64,000 nt of DNA from Bradyrhizobium sp. 190 (GTDB lineage: Bacteria; Pseudomonadota; Alphaproteobacteria; Rhizobiales; Xanthobacteraceae): the NCBI RefSeq assembly GCF_023073415.1, contig NZ_JADPJL010000062.1, positions 62,001 through 126,000 on the forward strand, read 5' to 3'. The number at the start of each line of letters is the position of its first letter. Position 1 is the stretch's first letter. Below, piece after piece: positions 38,887-46,336 of this stretch. Made by a program: the position numbers and the translations under genes. Under the pieces are notes generated by a model, which did no database searches, was not told the DNA's origin, and saw only the letters and a program-made list of their open reading frames with translations.

Positions 38887-39270
38887 TGCGGGGAACCCGC
38901 GGTGAAAGGTCCGCGACCATCGCCATTTGGAGTGTCCCGGAACGGCGGCCTGAACATGAGCTTAAATCTGCTTTCTCTATGCACACTCACTCAAACAAAC
39001 TCTCAACTCTAACAAATAAACTTCAAACGCTCGGGCGCGAGGCTGCCTGCTCGCGCTCTCAAGGAGTTAGATGCAAATGGGCGTCCGGACGCAACCGTAA
39101 AATACGCATGGGTAACACCGTAAGCTTACGGGGCCGTGCGGTTCCAATTCCGGCGCACGGCAAGCCGACTAGCGTTTGAAATGGCGGCCTTTGCTTCTCA
39201 ATGAGCAGCCACGGCGAGATCCGCGTCGGACGTTGCGGGCCGGCGTTGTAATGCAGCCACTGGTGTCACG
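38887..39270. other. 384-base region without a clear gene
   Basis: Holds a perfect 14-base palindrome CCGTAAGCTTACGG (39118-39131) of unknown role. Base composition drops towards A/T between about 38960 and 39040, which is unusual for this window and could be the Crp/Fnr promoter. No coding frame is convincing. Confidence 0.35.
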
Positions 39271-39492
39271 CTATTGCACCACCGTGCCGATCCGCCCGTG
39301 ACGAATGGCGGGCTGCGCGCCGTTGCCACCGGCATCGATGGAAAGGCAAATCATGCCCACGCGACCGATGACATTCTCCAGCGGAATATATCCGGCTGTC
39401 GCTAGAGTTGTCGCGGTTATCGCCGAGCACGAACGGGTGGCCGGCCGGGACGGTGAGAAGACATTGGTACTGTCGTAGAAACCCTTATCGAC
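39271..39492 (-). pseudogene. signal peptidase I C-terminal relic (frameshifted)
   Basis: Reading the minus strand in three steps gives VDKGFYDSTNVF, then after a frameshift TVPAGHPFVLGDNRDNSSDS, then after a second frameshift GYIPLENVIGRVGM and a closing PAIRHGRIGTVVQ with stop at 39271. GDNRDNSxDS is box E of type I signal peptidase and GYIPLENVIGRV the usual next block. The N-terminal anchor and the catalytic Ser and Lys boxes are missing. It is therefore a decayed lepB-like fragment, directly downstream of the slipin gene. Confidence 0.75.
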
Positions 39493-39510
39493 ACAGCTGC
39501 ACGATGCCTG

Positions 39511-39549
39511 AAAACAAAAAATGAAGGGCCGCCCATGGGCGACCCTTCC
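39511..39549 (-). terminator. rho-independent terminator of the slipin gene
   Basis: On the minus strand AAGGGTCGCCC-ATG-GGCGGCCCTT is followed by CATTTTTTGTTTTC. Strong stem with a T-rich tail, beginning a few bases after the slipin stop; it should end the slipin message before the signal peptidase relic. Confidence 0.85.
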
Positions 39550-39551
39550 TG

Positions 39552-40703
39552 TTATGCGTTCTCCGCGGGCTTCAAGCGGACCAGCTTTGTGAGCAGCGCG
39601 TCGAGGCCCTGCCCGTCACCCGCATGCAGGTCGATCCGGCCGACCTTCTCCACCAGCCGCTCCAGCGACTCCAGCTCCTTAAGCCGCAGCAGCAGAGGGT
39701 TCTCCTCCATCAGCCTGGCGGTGTTCAGAAGAGACCGCGTCGCCGCCGTCTCTTCCTGCCGGCGGATCAGGTTCGCCTTCGCGACCCGCTCCGCCTCCAC
39801 CACCTTGTTGACGAGTTCGCGGATCTCGCCGGGCAGGATCACGTCCTTCACGCCGAGTTCGGAGACCTCGACACCGCTATCGGCGATGCGCGCACGTACG
39901 TAGTCGCGCAGCTCCGCGTCCAGCGCAGCCTTCGCCGACAGCACCTCGTCGAGCGTGCGGCCGGCAACCGCTTCGCGGATCGCGAACTGCACCAGGCGGT
40001 ACAGCCACGCATCCACGTCGGGCACAGCCGCAACCACGCGCTCGGGGTCGACGATCCGTCGGAATGCCGTCAGGGTCACACGCAGCGCGATGCGATCCCT
40101 GGTCAGCATTTCCTGCGCGGTGATCTCGACCGCCTGGGGACGCAGATCGAGGCGCTTCACCTCGATCTTGCGGCCGGCGATCCAGAAGGCGTGCCGACCG
40201 GGCGCGAGCCGCTCCACCAGCCGGCCCTCGACGTAGAGCAGACCGGCCTCGTGGTTCTCGACCACCGCTTCCGTCACGATGGTAGGACGGTTGCGCTCGA
40301 TCATCGCCAGGTGACGCGCGGTCACGCGGGGATCGCTGGCCACGTCGATGCGCTCGACATCGATCGAGGTTGCGACCTTCCAGTAGACGCGCGCCTGCCA
40401 GGGCGTCATCAGGTGCACGGGACGACCGTCAAGGCTGACGATGGCGATCTCGTTCGCCTTCGTCTCCACCGCCTCGAACAGCTCCGTGGCCAGATCGGGC
40501 CGCGCGGCCTTCAGCACCGCGTAACGCTCCGGGGGGAATTCGGTGCGAACGACGTTGAAGATCTCCGCCGTCAACTGACGCCTGAAATCGAGCAGCCGGT
40601 GACGACCGGGTTCGAGCACGCGCTCGAGCCTGCCGTTACGCGTCAGCAACGCGCGCTCGCCATCCTTCACCGTCAGCGTCTTCATCAGCAAATGCCAGGT
40701 CAT
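39552..40703 (-). CDS. slipin / SPFH (Band-7) domain protein
   Basis: 383 residues. The beginning MTWHLLMKTLTVKDGERALL and GRHRLLDFRRQ are slipin-like, the middle ENHEAGLLYVEGRLVERL starts the Band-7 domain, and DSGVEVSELGVKDVILPGEI with NKVVEAERVAKANLIRRQEE is the conserved end of the SPFH domain and coiled coil. No clear N-terminal transmembrane helix is seen, unlike stomatin-type slipins. GGAGG lies before the ATG at 40703. Two tRNA-like RNA genes lie 334 bases upstream on the same strand and rtcB further up. Band-7 proteins with a tRNA-like RNA partner have been described in RNA repair surveys as scaffold modules. Confidence 0.88.
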   Translation of the reverse strand: MTWHLLMKTLTVKDGERALLTRNGRLERVLEPGRHRLLDFRRQLTAEIFNVVRTEFPPERYAVLKAARPDLATELFEAVETKANEIAIVSLDGRPVHLMTPWQARVYWKVATSIDVERIDVASDPRVTARHLAMIERNRPTIVTEAVVENHEAGLLYVEGRLVERLAPGRHAFWIAGRKIEVKRLDLRPQAVEITAQEMLTRDRIALRVTLTAFRRIVDPERVVAAVPDVDAWLYRLVQFAIREAVAGRTLDEVLSAKAALDAELRDYVRARIADSGVEVSELGVKDVILPGEIRELVNKVVEAERVAKANLIRRQEETAATRSLLNTARLMEENPLLLRLKELESLERLVEKVGRIDLHAGDGQGLDALLTKLVRLKPAENA

Positions 40704-41037
40704 GGCACGCCTCCATAGGTTTGCCCTCCGGCCCTCGCGGGGTCGGAAAGCGGGTTTCGTTTTGCAAAGGACGTGGGGACGCGGACGACGCTTCCTGAAA
40801 GCTCGGCGGGCCAGGTTTGAGCTTGCGCGATGGCGGGCGCACGCGCTCGATCGCTCGACGAGTGTCGAGCGGTCAAGCGTTGCCACCCGGCATCAACGCA
40901 AGCGGTATCCACCGCGGCGCAAAGCCGGTCTCACAGTGTCTAGGTTCGGACGAAAAGCCTTGCGGCAATACGGCCGGACTGCGACTGAAGCGCGCGTCCG
41001 GTCCCCTTCAATGGGAATCAGCTTTTTAGGCTGAACC
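40704..41037 (-). other. leader between tRNA-like RNAs and slipin
   Basis: 334 bases on the minus strand between the second tRNA-like unit and slipin. It includes a hairpin TCAGC-CTAAAAA-GCTGA close to 41021-41037 and several self-complementary runs around CTCGACACTCGTCGAG (40852-40872). The frame is open in phase with slipin but the encoded sequence is Arg/Ser-rich and not protein-like. It may be a structured leader or processing region; no third tRNA-like unit is seen. Confidence 0.4.
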
Positions 41038-41111
41038 GGAGCGGAGCGGGATTCGAACCCACGACCCGATGATTATGATTCATCTGCTCTACCCAACTGA
41101 GCTATCCTTTG
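41038..41111 (-). ncRNA. tRNA-like RNA 2 (CAU loop, degenerate acceptor stem)
   Basis: 74 bases. D arm GCTC/GAGC, anticodon arm GATGA-ATCATAA-TCATC (five pairs, loop with CAU at 34-36) and T arm GTGGG-TTCGAAT-CCCGC are all intact. The acceptor does not close: 5' CAAAGGA faces TCCGCTC, with only the three inner pairs plus one more, and no CCA is encoded. It directly abuts the CCA end of the other unit. It could be a decayed tRNA-Met/Ile2 or a module of a composite tRNA-like RNA. Confidence 0.6.
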
Positions 41112-41183
41112 TGGTGCCATAGACCGGAATCGAACCGGCGACCTTCGGGTCACCCCGACGCTCTACCGCTGAGCTACTATCGC
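41112..41183 (-). ncRNA. tRNA-like RNA 1 (anticodon loop replaced by GNRA tetraloop)
   Basis: 72 bases. The acceptor GCGATAG / CTATGGC pairs at six of seven positions and ends ACCA with CCA encoded. D arm GCTC-AGCGGTA-GAGC and T arm GCCGG-TTCGATT-CCGGT preserve the tRNA elbow. The anticodon stem is TCGGG / CCCGA but its loop is only GTGA, a GNRA tetraloop, so no anticodon exists. It cannot decode; it is a tRNA mimic. It leads the minus-strand unit tRNA-like 1, tRNA-like 2, slipin. Confidence 0.75.
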
Positions 41184-41379
41184 GTCTTCACCTGGCGGAA
41201 CACGAAACCGGAGACCGGCCCGCGCCAGTCGGGGTCACAACGAGCCCGAACACATGGCCAAGCGAAGGAGCGGGTCAATAGACGAAACATCTTTCAGTTG
41301 CAAGAGCGCTGAAGGGATTTTTTCAAGATCGAGCAGACGCTGTGTCGTCATCGTCACAGCGTTGACCACTTCGTAGCTT

Positions 41380-41474
41380 CGTAGGGTGGGCAAGGAGCGT
41401 CAGCGACATGCCCACCATCCATCGTCGAGCGCGCTTCGAAATGGTGGGCACGCTGTCGCTTTGCCCACCCTACG
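41380..41474. repeat. bradyrhizobial palindromic repeat, CGTAGGGTGGGCAAAG family
   Basis: CGTAGGGTGGGCAAGG and GCTTTGCCCACCCTACG ends with GCCCACCAT / ATGGTGGGC inside. Lies between AMP nucleosidase and the tRNA-like genes and may separate their transcription. Confidence 0.85.
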
Positions 41475-41476
41475 GA

Positions 41477-42973
41477 CTACTGAAATGCGACTTCGGCAAA
41501 GCTTCTGAGCTTGCGCGAATGCAGACGCTCGGATTCCTGGTGCTTGAGCCGTTCGAGCGCCTTCAGGCCGATCTCGAGATGTTGACCGACCCGTCGCCGG
41601 TAGAATTCGCTGGCCATGCCGGCGAGCTTGATTTCGCCGTGCAGCGGCTTGTCGGAGACGCACAGCAGGGTGCCGTAGGGGACGCGGAAGCGATAGCCGT
41701 TGGCGGCAATCGCCGCGGACTCCATGTCGAGCGCGACAGCTCGGGATTGCGACAGCCGTCGTATGACCGACGGGCCACTGATTTCCCAATTGCGATTGTC
41801 GACGCTTGCGACCGTTCCGGTGCGCATCACCCGTTTGAGCTCGAAGCCGGTCAGCCCGGTAACCTCGCCGACCGCTTCCTCGAGCGCGACCTGCATTTCG
41901 GCCAGCGCCGGGATCGGCACCCAGAGCGGCAGCTCATGATCGAGCACGTGATCCTCGCGGACGTAACCATGCGCGAGTACGTAGTCGCCGAGCCGCTGCG
42001 TATTTCTGAGTCCCGCGCAATGCCCCACCATCAACCAGGCGTGCGGCCGCAGCACCGCGACGTGGTCGGTGACGTTCCGCGCATTGGACGGACCGGTGCC
42101 GATGTTGATCAGGGTAATGCCGCGATCGCCCGGCTCGACGAGATGAAAGGCAGGCATCTGTGGCGCGCGCTCAGGCGTAATCCCGGTCGTGCCACCGCCA
42201 AGCCGCGCATTGCGCGTGATCGCATTCCCGGGCGCAACAAAGGCATCGGGGCCTGTTTCGCCCGATGCGAGGCGGTGCTGGCACAGTTGCACGAAGGCAT
42301 CGACATAGAACTGGTAGTTCGTGAAGATCACGTAATTCTGGAAATGCTCAGGATCGGTGCCGGTGTAGTGATAGAGACGGCGCAGTGAGTAGTCGACGCG
42401 CGCGGCACGGAACAGGGACAGGGGTTCGGGTGCTCCAGGGGGCAGCTCAAACGTGCCGTCGGCGATCGCATCGTCCATGGCGGCAAGATCGGGCGTATCG
42501 AACACGTCGCGCAGCGTTCGCGTAAAGGCCGAGCTGTCGGCAATAGTCAGCGCCGCCTCGATGTTGATGTCCCGCCGATAGGCGAAATGAATCGGAATAG
42601 GCTCGTTCGACTCGCCGATTTCAACTGGCACGCCGTGGTTCTTGACCAACAGCTCGATTTGCTCGGTGAGGTAGTTGCGGAAAATGTCCGGGCGCGTCAC
42701 GCTGGTCTCGTGTACGCCCGGCCCCGCGACAAAGCCGTAAGCGAGACGCGAATCGAGCCGCGCATGGGTTGCGGTCGTCATCCGCACAAACGGATAACAG
42801 GCGCGCACGCGCGTCGTGAACGCCCCGCCATTGACATAGGCTTCAAAGCGATCGCGAAGGAACCGGGTATTGCGCTCGTAGATCTCTTCGAGACGGGCAA
42901 CAGCCGCACCGGCATCGACGAATGCTTCGGTCGCGAAGGGCGGTGGAGTTTCGACGAGCATTGCGGAACACAT
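41477..42973 (-). CDS. amn: AMP nucleosidase
   Basis: About 498 residues. N-terminal AMP nucleosidase domain starts PPPFATEAFVDAGAA and includes RACYPFVRMTT; the C-terminal phosphorylase-like domain includes INIGTGPSNARNVTDH, VGHCAGLRNTQRLGDYV and the purine-site VALDMESAAIAANGYRF. Hydrolyses AMP to adenine and ribose 5-phosphate in the cytoplasm, lowering AMP pools. The start is uncertain among GTG 43012, ATG 42973 and ATG 42961. It lies between the DUF2778 gene and the tRNA-like RNAs on the same strand. Confidence 0.92.
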   Translation of the reverse strand: MCSAMLVETPPPFATEAFVDAGAAVARLEEIYERNTRFLRDRFEAYVNGGAFTTRVRACYPFVRMTTATHARLDSRLAYGFVAGPGVHETSVTRPDIFRNYLTEQIELLVKNHGVPVEIGESNEPIPIHFAYRRDINIEAALTIADSSAFTRTLRDVFDTPDLAAMDDAIADGTFELPPGAPEPLSLFRAARVDYSLRRLYHYTGTDPEHFQNYVIFTNYQFYVDAFVQLCQHRLASGETGPDAFVAPGNAITRNARLGGGTTGITPERAPQMPAFHLVEPGDRGITLINIGTGPSNARNVTDHVAVLRPHAWLMVGHCAGLRNTQRLGDYVLAHGYVREDHVLDHELPLWVPIPALAEMQVALEEAVGEVTGLTGFELKRVMRTGTVASVDNRNWEISGPSVIRRLSQSRAVALDMESAAIAANGYRFRVPYGTLLCVSDKPLHGEIKLAGMASEFYRRRVGQHLEIGLKALERLKHQESERLHSRKLRSFAEVAFQ

Positions 42974-43085
42974 GTCGCTTCGCGCCAGATTGGTTGTCGA
43001 GCGGAGACTCACTCTGGATCAGCAAATATAACCACAATCGAGTCTCGTTCCAGACACGTCTGGGGTTTGTGTTCAGAAGTACCCC

Positions 43086-43111
43086 GTCGTCCCGGCTTGA
43101 CCCGGGACCCA
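43086..43111. repeat. short CGTCCCGG...ACCCGGGACCCAT element
   Basis: A 26-base piece that matches one arm of the longer palindrome at 30552-30671. A truncated repeat. Confidence 0.5.
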
Positions 43112-43142
43112 TAACCACAAATGCCTATTGTTCCGCGACGCG

Positions 43143-44318
43143 CTACTGGATCTTCGCCAGCACCGCGAGGCGGCGGATGCCCTTGTTCTTGTAGGCGTCG
43201 AGGAATGCGTAGTAGTCCTTGAACGAGACGCAGCCGTTGGACTGGCCGCTCGGCCCGAGCATGTAGCTGTGCGCGAGCAGCCCGTCGCGGCCGTAGATCT
43301 TTTCCTCGCCGCCGATCGGCGTCAGCCGCAGCGCCGGCACGCCGTGAAACAGCGCCTCGCGCGGCTTCATTTCGTAGATGTGCGGCGGCGTCACGCCCTG
43401 CATCCGCACATGCGAATAGCGCACGTCGTCCATCTTGGAGCCGAGCCCCGAATGCGCCTCCAGCCTGGTACCGTCGGGCAAATACACCGTCTTGGCGGCG
43501 ATATCGTAGACCGCGGTCTGGCGGTCATAGGGCGGCGAGCCGCCCATCATCGGGTTCTGGCTTCGTGTATCGATGATACTGCCGGTGACGCTGGCGTCGG
43601 CGGATGCGTAAGCCAGGAACCCGCCAGCTGCCGGCTGCTTGCCCCACAGCTTTTCCACCATGGTCTGCTTCTCGTTTGAAGCAATCGACATCACGGCGGC
43701 CTTGGCGCGCTGCGCCATGTCGCGAACGGAAGAGCCGGAGGATACCTTCGCGGTCTTGTCCTCCGCAGTCTTGGCTTCGATCTCCTTCGGCGGCGTGGCC
43801 GGAACGTTCAAGGCGAGCTTGGTAGCCGGGGTGGAAACTTTCGGCTTCGGCGTCTCCGCGGGCTTCGACGCCTGAACGGCCTTCGGCGCTTCGGCCGGCG
43901 GCGAAGCTTCCGCCAGCTTTGTCGCTTCGACCGGTTGGGGCTCGAAAGCTCTGGATGGCTGGCCTTGCGCCGCCGCTGCGGCGAACCGTTCGGTGAACAT
44001 CAGCGAAGACGCGACGTTCTCCGGCGCAGGCATCACCAGCGGCCGTTGCTCCAGCGATGCGAATATTTCGTTGAAAGCCGGCCGCACCGGATGGGCAGCG
44101 ACGGTAGTCGGGTTCTTGACGGCGGGCGCCTCGAAGGCGGCGCTGTTCACGGATGGATAGACGCTGGCGCCGAGCACGTTGGTGTAAACGGTCCACGCGC
44201 AGCCCAGCACGAGGCCCGCGAGCGCGACACCGCCGAGAAAACGTTGGGAGATACCCTTGCGAGAGGATTTCCTGCGGTTGTGGGCCGCAGGGCCGAACGC
44301 ACGCGTACGCTTACTCAT
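43143..44318 (-). CDS. DUF2778 (Tlde1-like L,D-transpeptidase) family protein
   Basis: 391 residues. A basic N-terminus is followed by one membrane helix (FLGGVALAGLVLGCAWTVYT), then a long Pro/Ala/Lys-rich linker (for example PKAVQASKPAETPKPKVS), then the C-terminal domain with GPSGQSNGCVSFKDYY, where Cys near residue 362 is the likely nucleophile. Related domains include T6SS effectors that cut or exchange peptidoglycan peptides. The anchored form here is probably housekeeping cell-wall remodelling in the periplasm. It stands between rtcB and AMP nucleosidase. Confidence 0.8.
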   Translation of the reverse strand: MSKRTRAFGPAAHNRRKSSRKGISQRFLGGVALAGLVLGCAWTVYTNVLGASVYPSVNSAAFEAPAVKNPTTVAAHPVRPAFNEIFASLEQRPLVMPAPENVASSLMFTERFAAAAAQGQPSRAFEPQPVEATKLAEASPPAEAPKAVQASKPAETPKPKVSTPATKLALNVPATPPKEIEAKTAEDKTAKVSSGSSVRDMAQRAKAAVMSIASNEKQTMVEKLWGKQPAAGGFLAYASADASVTGSIIDTRSQNPMMGGSPPYDRQTAVYDIAAKTVYLPDGTRLEAHSGLGSKMDDVRYSHVRMQGVTPPHIYEMKPREALFHGVPALRLTPIGGEEKIYGRDGLLAHSYMLGPSGQSNGCVSFKDYYAFLDAYKNKGIRRLAVLAKIQ

Positions 44319-44517
44319 TCACACAACGCCCAGGACAATTACCACCAAGACCCCCTTTGATGCCGCGTCCGGAGACGTTCCCTGCAGCATCTCGCAGAGG
44401 CACAGAGCGTCATTAAGGCGACTTTTAGTTAAATCCGGATTAAACGCGGGCGGATGTAAGGCGGGCCCAAATCCATGGAACTATTGGAGAAATTACCGCC
44501 GTAATGCTGCAGGGATC

Positions 44518-44571
44518 GGTCCCAAACAGGGACATTCGGCGTGAGCCACGCCGGATGTCCCATATTGGGCC
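44518..44571 (-). terminator. long hairpin downstream of rtcB
   Basis: On the minus strand GGCCCAATATGGGACATCCG and its partner CGAATGTCCCTGTTTGGGACC form a roughly 25-base-pair interrupted stem around a CGTGGCTCACG core. It begins about ten bases after the rtcB stop. No T-run follows, so it may be a stabilising or rho-dependent element rather than a typical terminator. Confidence 0.55.
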
Positions 44572-44581
44572 AAGTTCGGCC

Positions 44582-45922
44582 TCAATCCTTGAACGGGTCG
44601 AACTCATTCTCGCCAGCCATCGCCACCGCGAACGGACGCAGCGTGTGCTGCACCCTGATCGAACCGGCGTGTTCGGCCAGCACCTCCGGCAGCCGGCGAT
44701 AGGCCATCGGACTTTCATCGAGGTCGGCGCCTACCAGCGTCACGCCACGCGATTGCAGCCACGCGTCCATCTCGGCCCGCGTGAACCGCCGCTTGGCCTC
44801 CTTGCGGCCAAACAAACGGCCCGCGCCGTGCACCGTCGAGTAGAGCGAAGCCTTCGCCTCCTCGCTGTCGACGCCTTCAACGATGACCGCATCGTCGCCC
44901 ATCGATCCGCCGATGAAGCCACGCTGGCCGGGAAATGCCGGCGTCGCGCCCTTGCGCACCACCCACAAATCCCTGCCGCCATGGTTCTCCCGCCACGCGT
45001 AATTGTGGTGGTTGTGAACCATGTCGGTGACCTCGCCGCCGATGATCCTGCGCACGCGATCGATCACCCATTCGCGGCCGGCATAGGAGTAGCGCCCGGC
45101 GAGTTGCATCGCCGCGATGTAGCGCCGCCCGATCTCGCTGTCCTCGTCGATGACAGCGGGCGGCACGTTCATGCCGTCCTTGCCGCCCGCAGCCTTGAGG
45201 TAGCGGGTCGCGCTGGTATGTCCGAGGCCGCGGCTGCCGAAATGCACGCCGATCCAGACAAAGCCCGCCTCGTCGCGCAACAGGTCGACATAATGGTTGC
45301 CCGATCCGACGGTGCCGAGTTGCGAGACCGCCTTCTGCCGGTAGGCACCCATGTCGGATTCACGCCACGCATCGGCGTCGTCGAACAGTTCATGCTCGAC
45401 CCGCTCGTCGTTGGTGCGTCCGACGCCGAACGAGATGACGTTGTGCACGTCCTTGATGATCGTACCGACGTTGCCTTCGATCTGGCTGAACGGCGTGTCG
45501 AGGCGTACGGCCATGTTGCCGCAACCGATGTCGAAGCCGACACCGGAGATGCTGATCTGCTTCTCATAGGCGATCACGCCGCCGACCGGCTGCGCATAGC
45601 CGAGATGCCCGTCCGCGCAAATCACCCCGGCGACCGCGTTGCCGACCGACATGCAATTGCGCATCTGCGCGATCGTCGAGTCATCGTGCTTGCCGAAGAC
45701 CCTGAGCGGGCTGTTCTGGTATTGCGCGACCTGCGGCTTGAGCGCGATATCAGCGGCAACGGCCTGCGCTTCCCGCGCAAGTTTCTCCTTGCGCGCGGCA
45801 TCGCGAAACAGGCACCACGTCGGCATCGGCCGCTGGCCGGGCCGATCGATCTTCGCATCGGGGTCAAGCCCGGCTTCAACGGCCAAAGCCCTGGCCCGCT
45901 CCTGGTAGGGATCGGATCGCAT
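44582..45922 (-). CDS. rtcB: RNA-splicing ligase RtcB
   Basis: 446 residues. Metal-site motifs are in order: GFDIGCGNMAVR (Asp, Cys), GSGNHYVDL, GVHFGSRGLGH and HNHHNYAW; VHGAGRLFGRKEA near residue 360 holds the His that forms the GMP intermediate. RtcB joins RNA ends with 2',3'-cyclic phosphate or 3'-phosphate to 5'-OH, for tRNA splicing or repair. A good GGAGG precedes the ATG at 45922. There is no rtcA or rtcR next to it. The slipin / tRNA-like unit lies 3.4 kb downstream on the same strand. Confidence 0.95.
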   Translation of the reverse strand: MRSDPYQERARALAVEAGLDPDAKIDRPGQRPMPTWCLFRDAARKEKLAREAQAVAADIALKPQVAQYQNSPLRVFGKHDDSTIAQMRNCMSVGNAVAGVICADGHLGYAQPVGGVIAYEKQISISGVGFDIGCGNMAVRLDTPFSQIEGNVGTIIKDVHNVISFGVGRTNDERVEHELFDDADAWRESDMGAYRQKAVSQLGTVGSGNHYVDLLRDEAGFVWIGVHFGSRGLGHTSATRYLKAAGGKDGMNVPPAVIDEDSEIGRRYIAAMQLAGRYSYAGREWVIDRVRRIIGGEVTDMVHNHHNYAWRENHGGRDLWVVRKGATPAFPGQRGFIGGSMGDDAVIVEGVDSEEAKASLYSTVHGAGRLFGRKEAKRRFTRAEMDAWLQSRGVTLVGADLDESPMAYRRLPEVLAEHAGSIRVQHTLRPFAVAMAGENEFDPFKD

Positions 45923-46336
45923 TGGATCCTCCTTCACTGCAATATACCTCGTTCCGAAGGCCCTTCGGGACTCCGGCAGAATCCCATGTCAGTCGCGACA
46001 CAGGCCGGTTCGGTTTGCAGGCAGGGAGTTGAGGGGATGCATTTAGCCGCGAAGGGCATCGTGCGGATCATTTCTCTCTGCCTGGACGGCAGAGGGAAGA
46101 CCCGCCGCCGTCTTACGCTGCTGGTTCGCTTTGCGAAATCGGTGCTCTCGTTGGATACACGCCAACCGAACACGCCAAAGCGCGACCATGCCGGACGACC
46201 GGCTGGCCTGCATAACGTGAAACATTGGTGTCTATACGAAGCATCGTCTTTCCCAGAGATCGGCGAGAAGCGCGCGATCACATACAGCAATTCCAGGATT
46301 TGTAAATAGAGCCGGCAACGTCCACTTGTGCCGCCG
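45923..46336. other. 414-base region upstream of rtcB
   Basis: Should hold the rtcB promoter. I looked for a sigma-54 -24/-12 pair (the RtcR mode known in enterobacteria) on the minus strand and found none that fits both GG and GC. No repeat family copy and no convincing gene; open frames here have shadow-like composition. Confidence 0.4.

Noticed and set aside
39181..39270. Possible transposase remnant on the minus strand (WLHYNAGPQRPTR-like reading)
   Set aside because: Only a few residues resemble the integrase C-terminus and no inverted ends are seen.
41038..41111. Ordinary tRNA-Met or tRNA-Ile2 gene
   Set aside because: The anticodon arm would fit, but the acceptor stem does not close and CCA is absent, so I list it as tRNA-like.
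44504..46309. 601-codon plus-strand open frame across rtcB
   Set aside because: It mirrors RtcB codons and runs through intergenic sequence; the translation is His/Arg/Asp-rich with no domain.
45923..46336. Sigma-54 promoter for rtcB as in RtcR-controlled operons
   Set aside because: No site with both GG and GC elements at the right spacing; no rtcR gene in the window.
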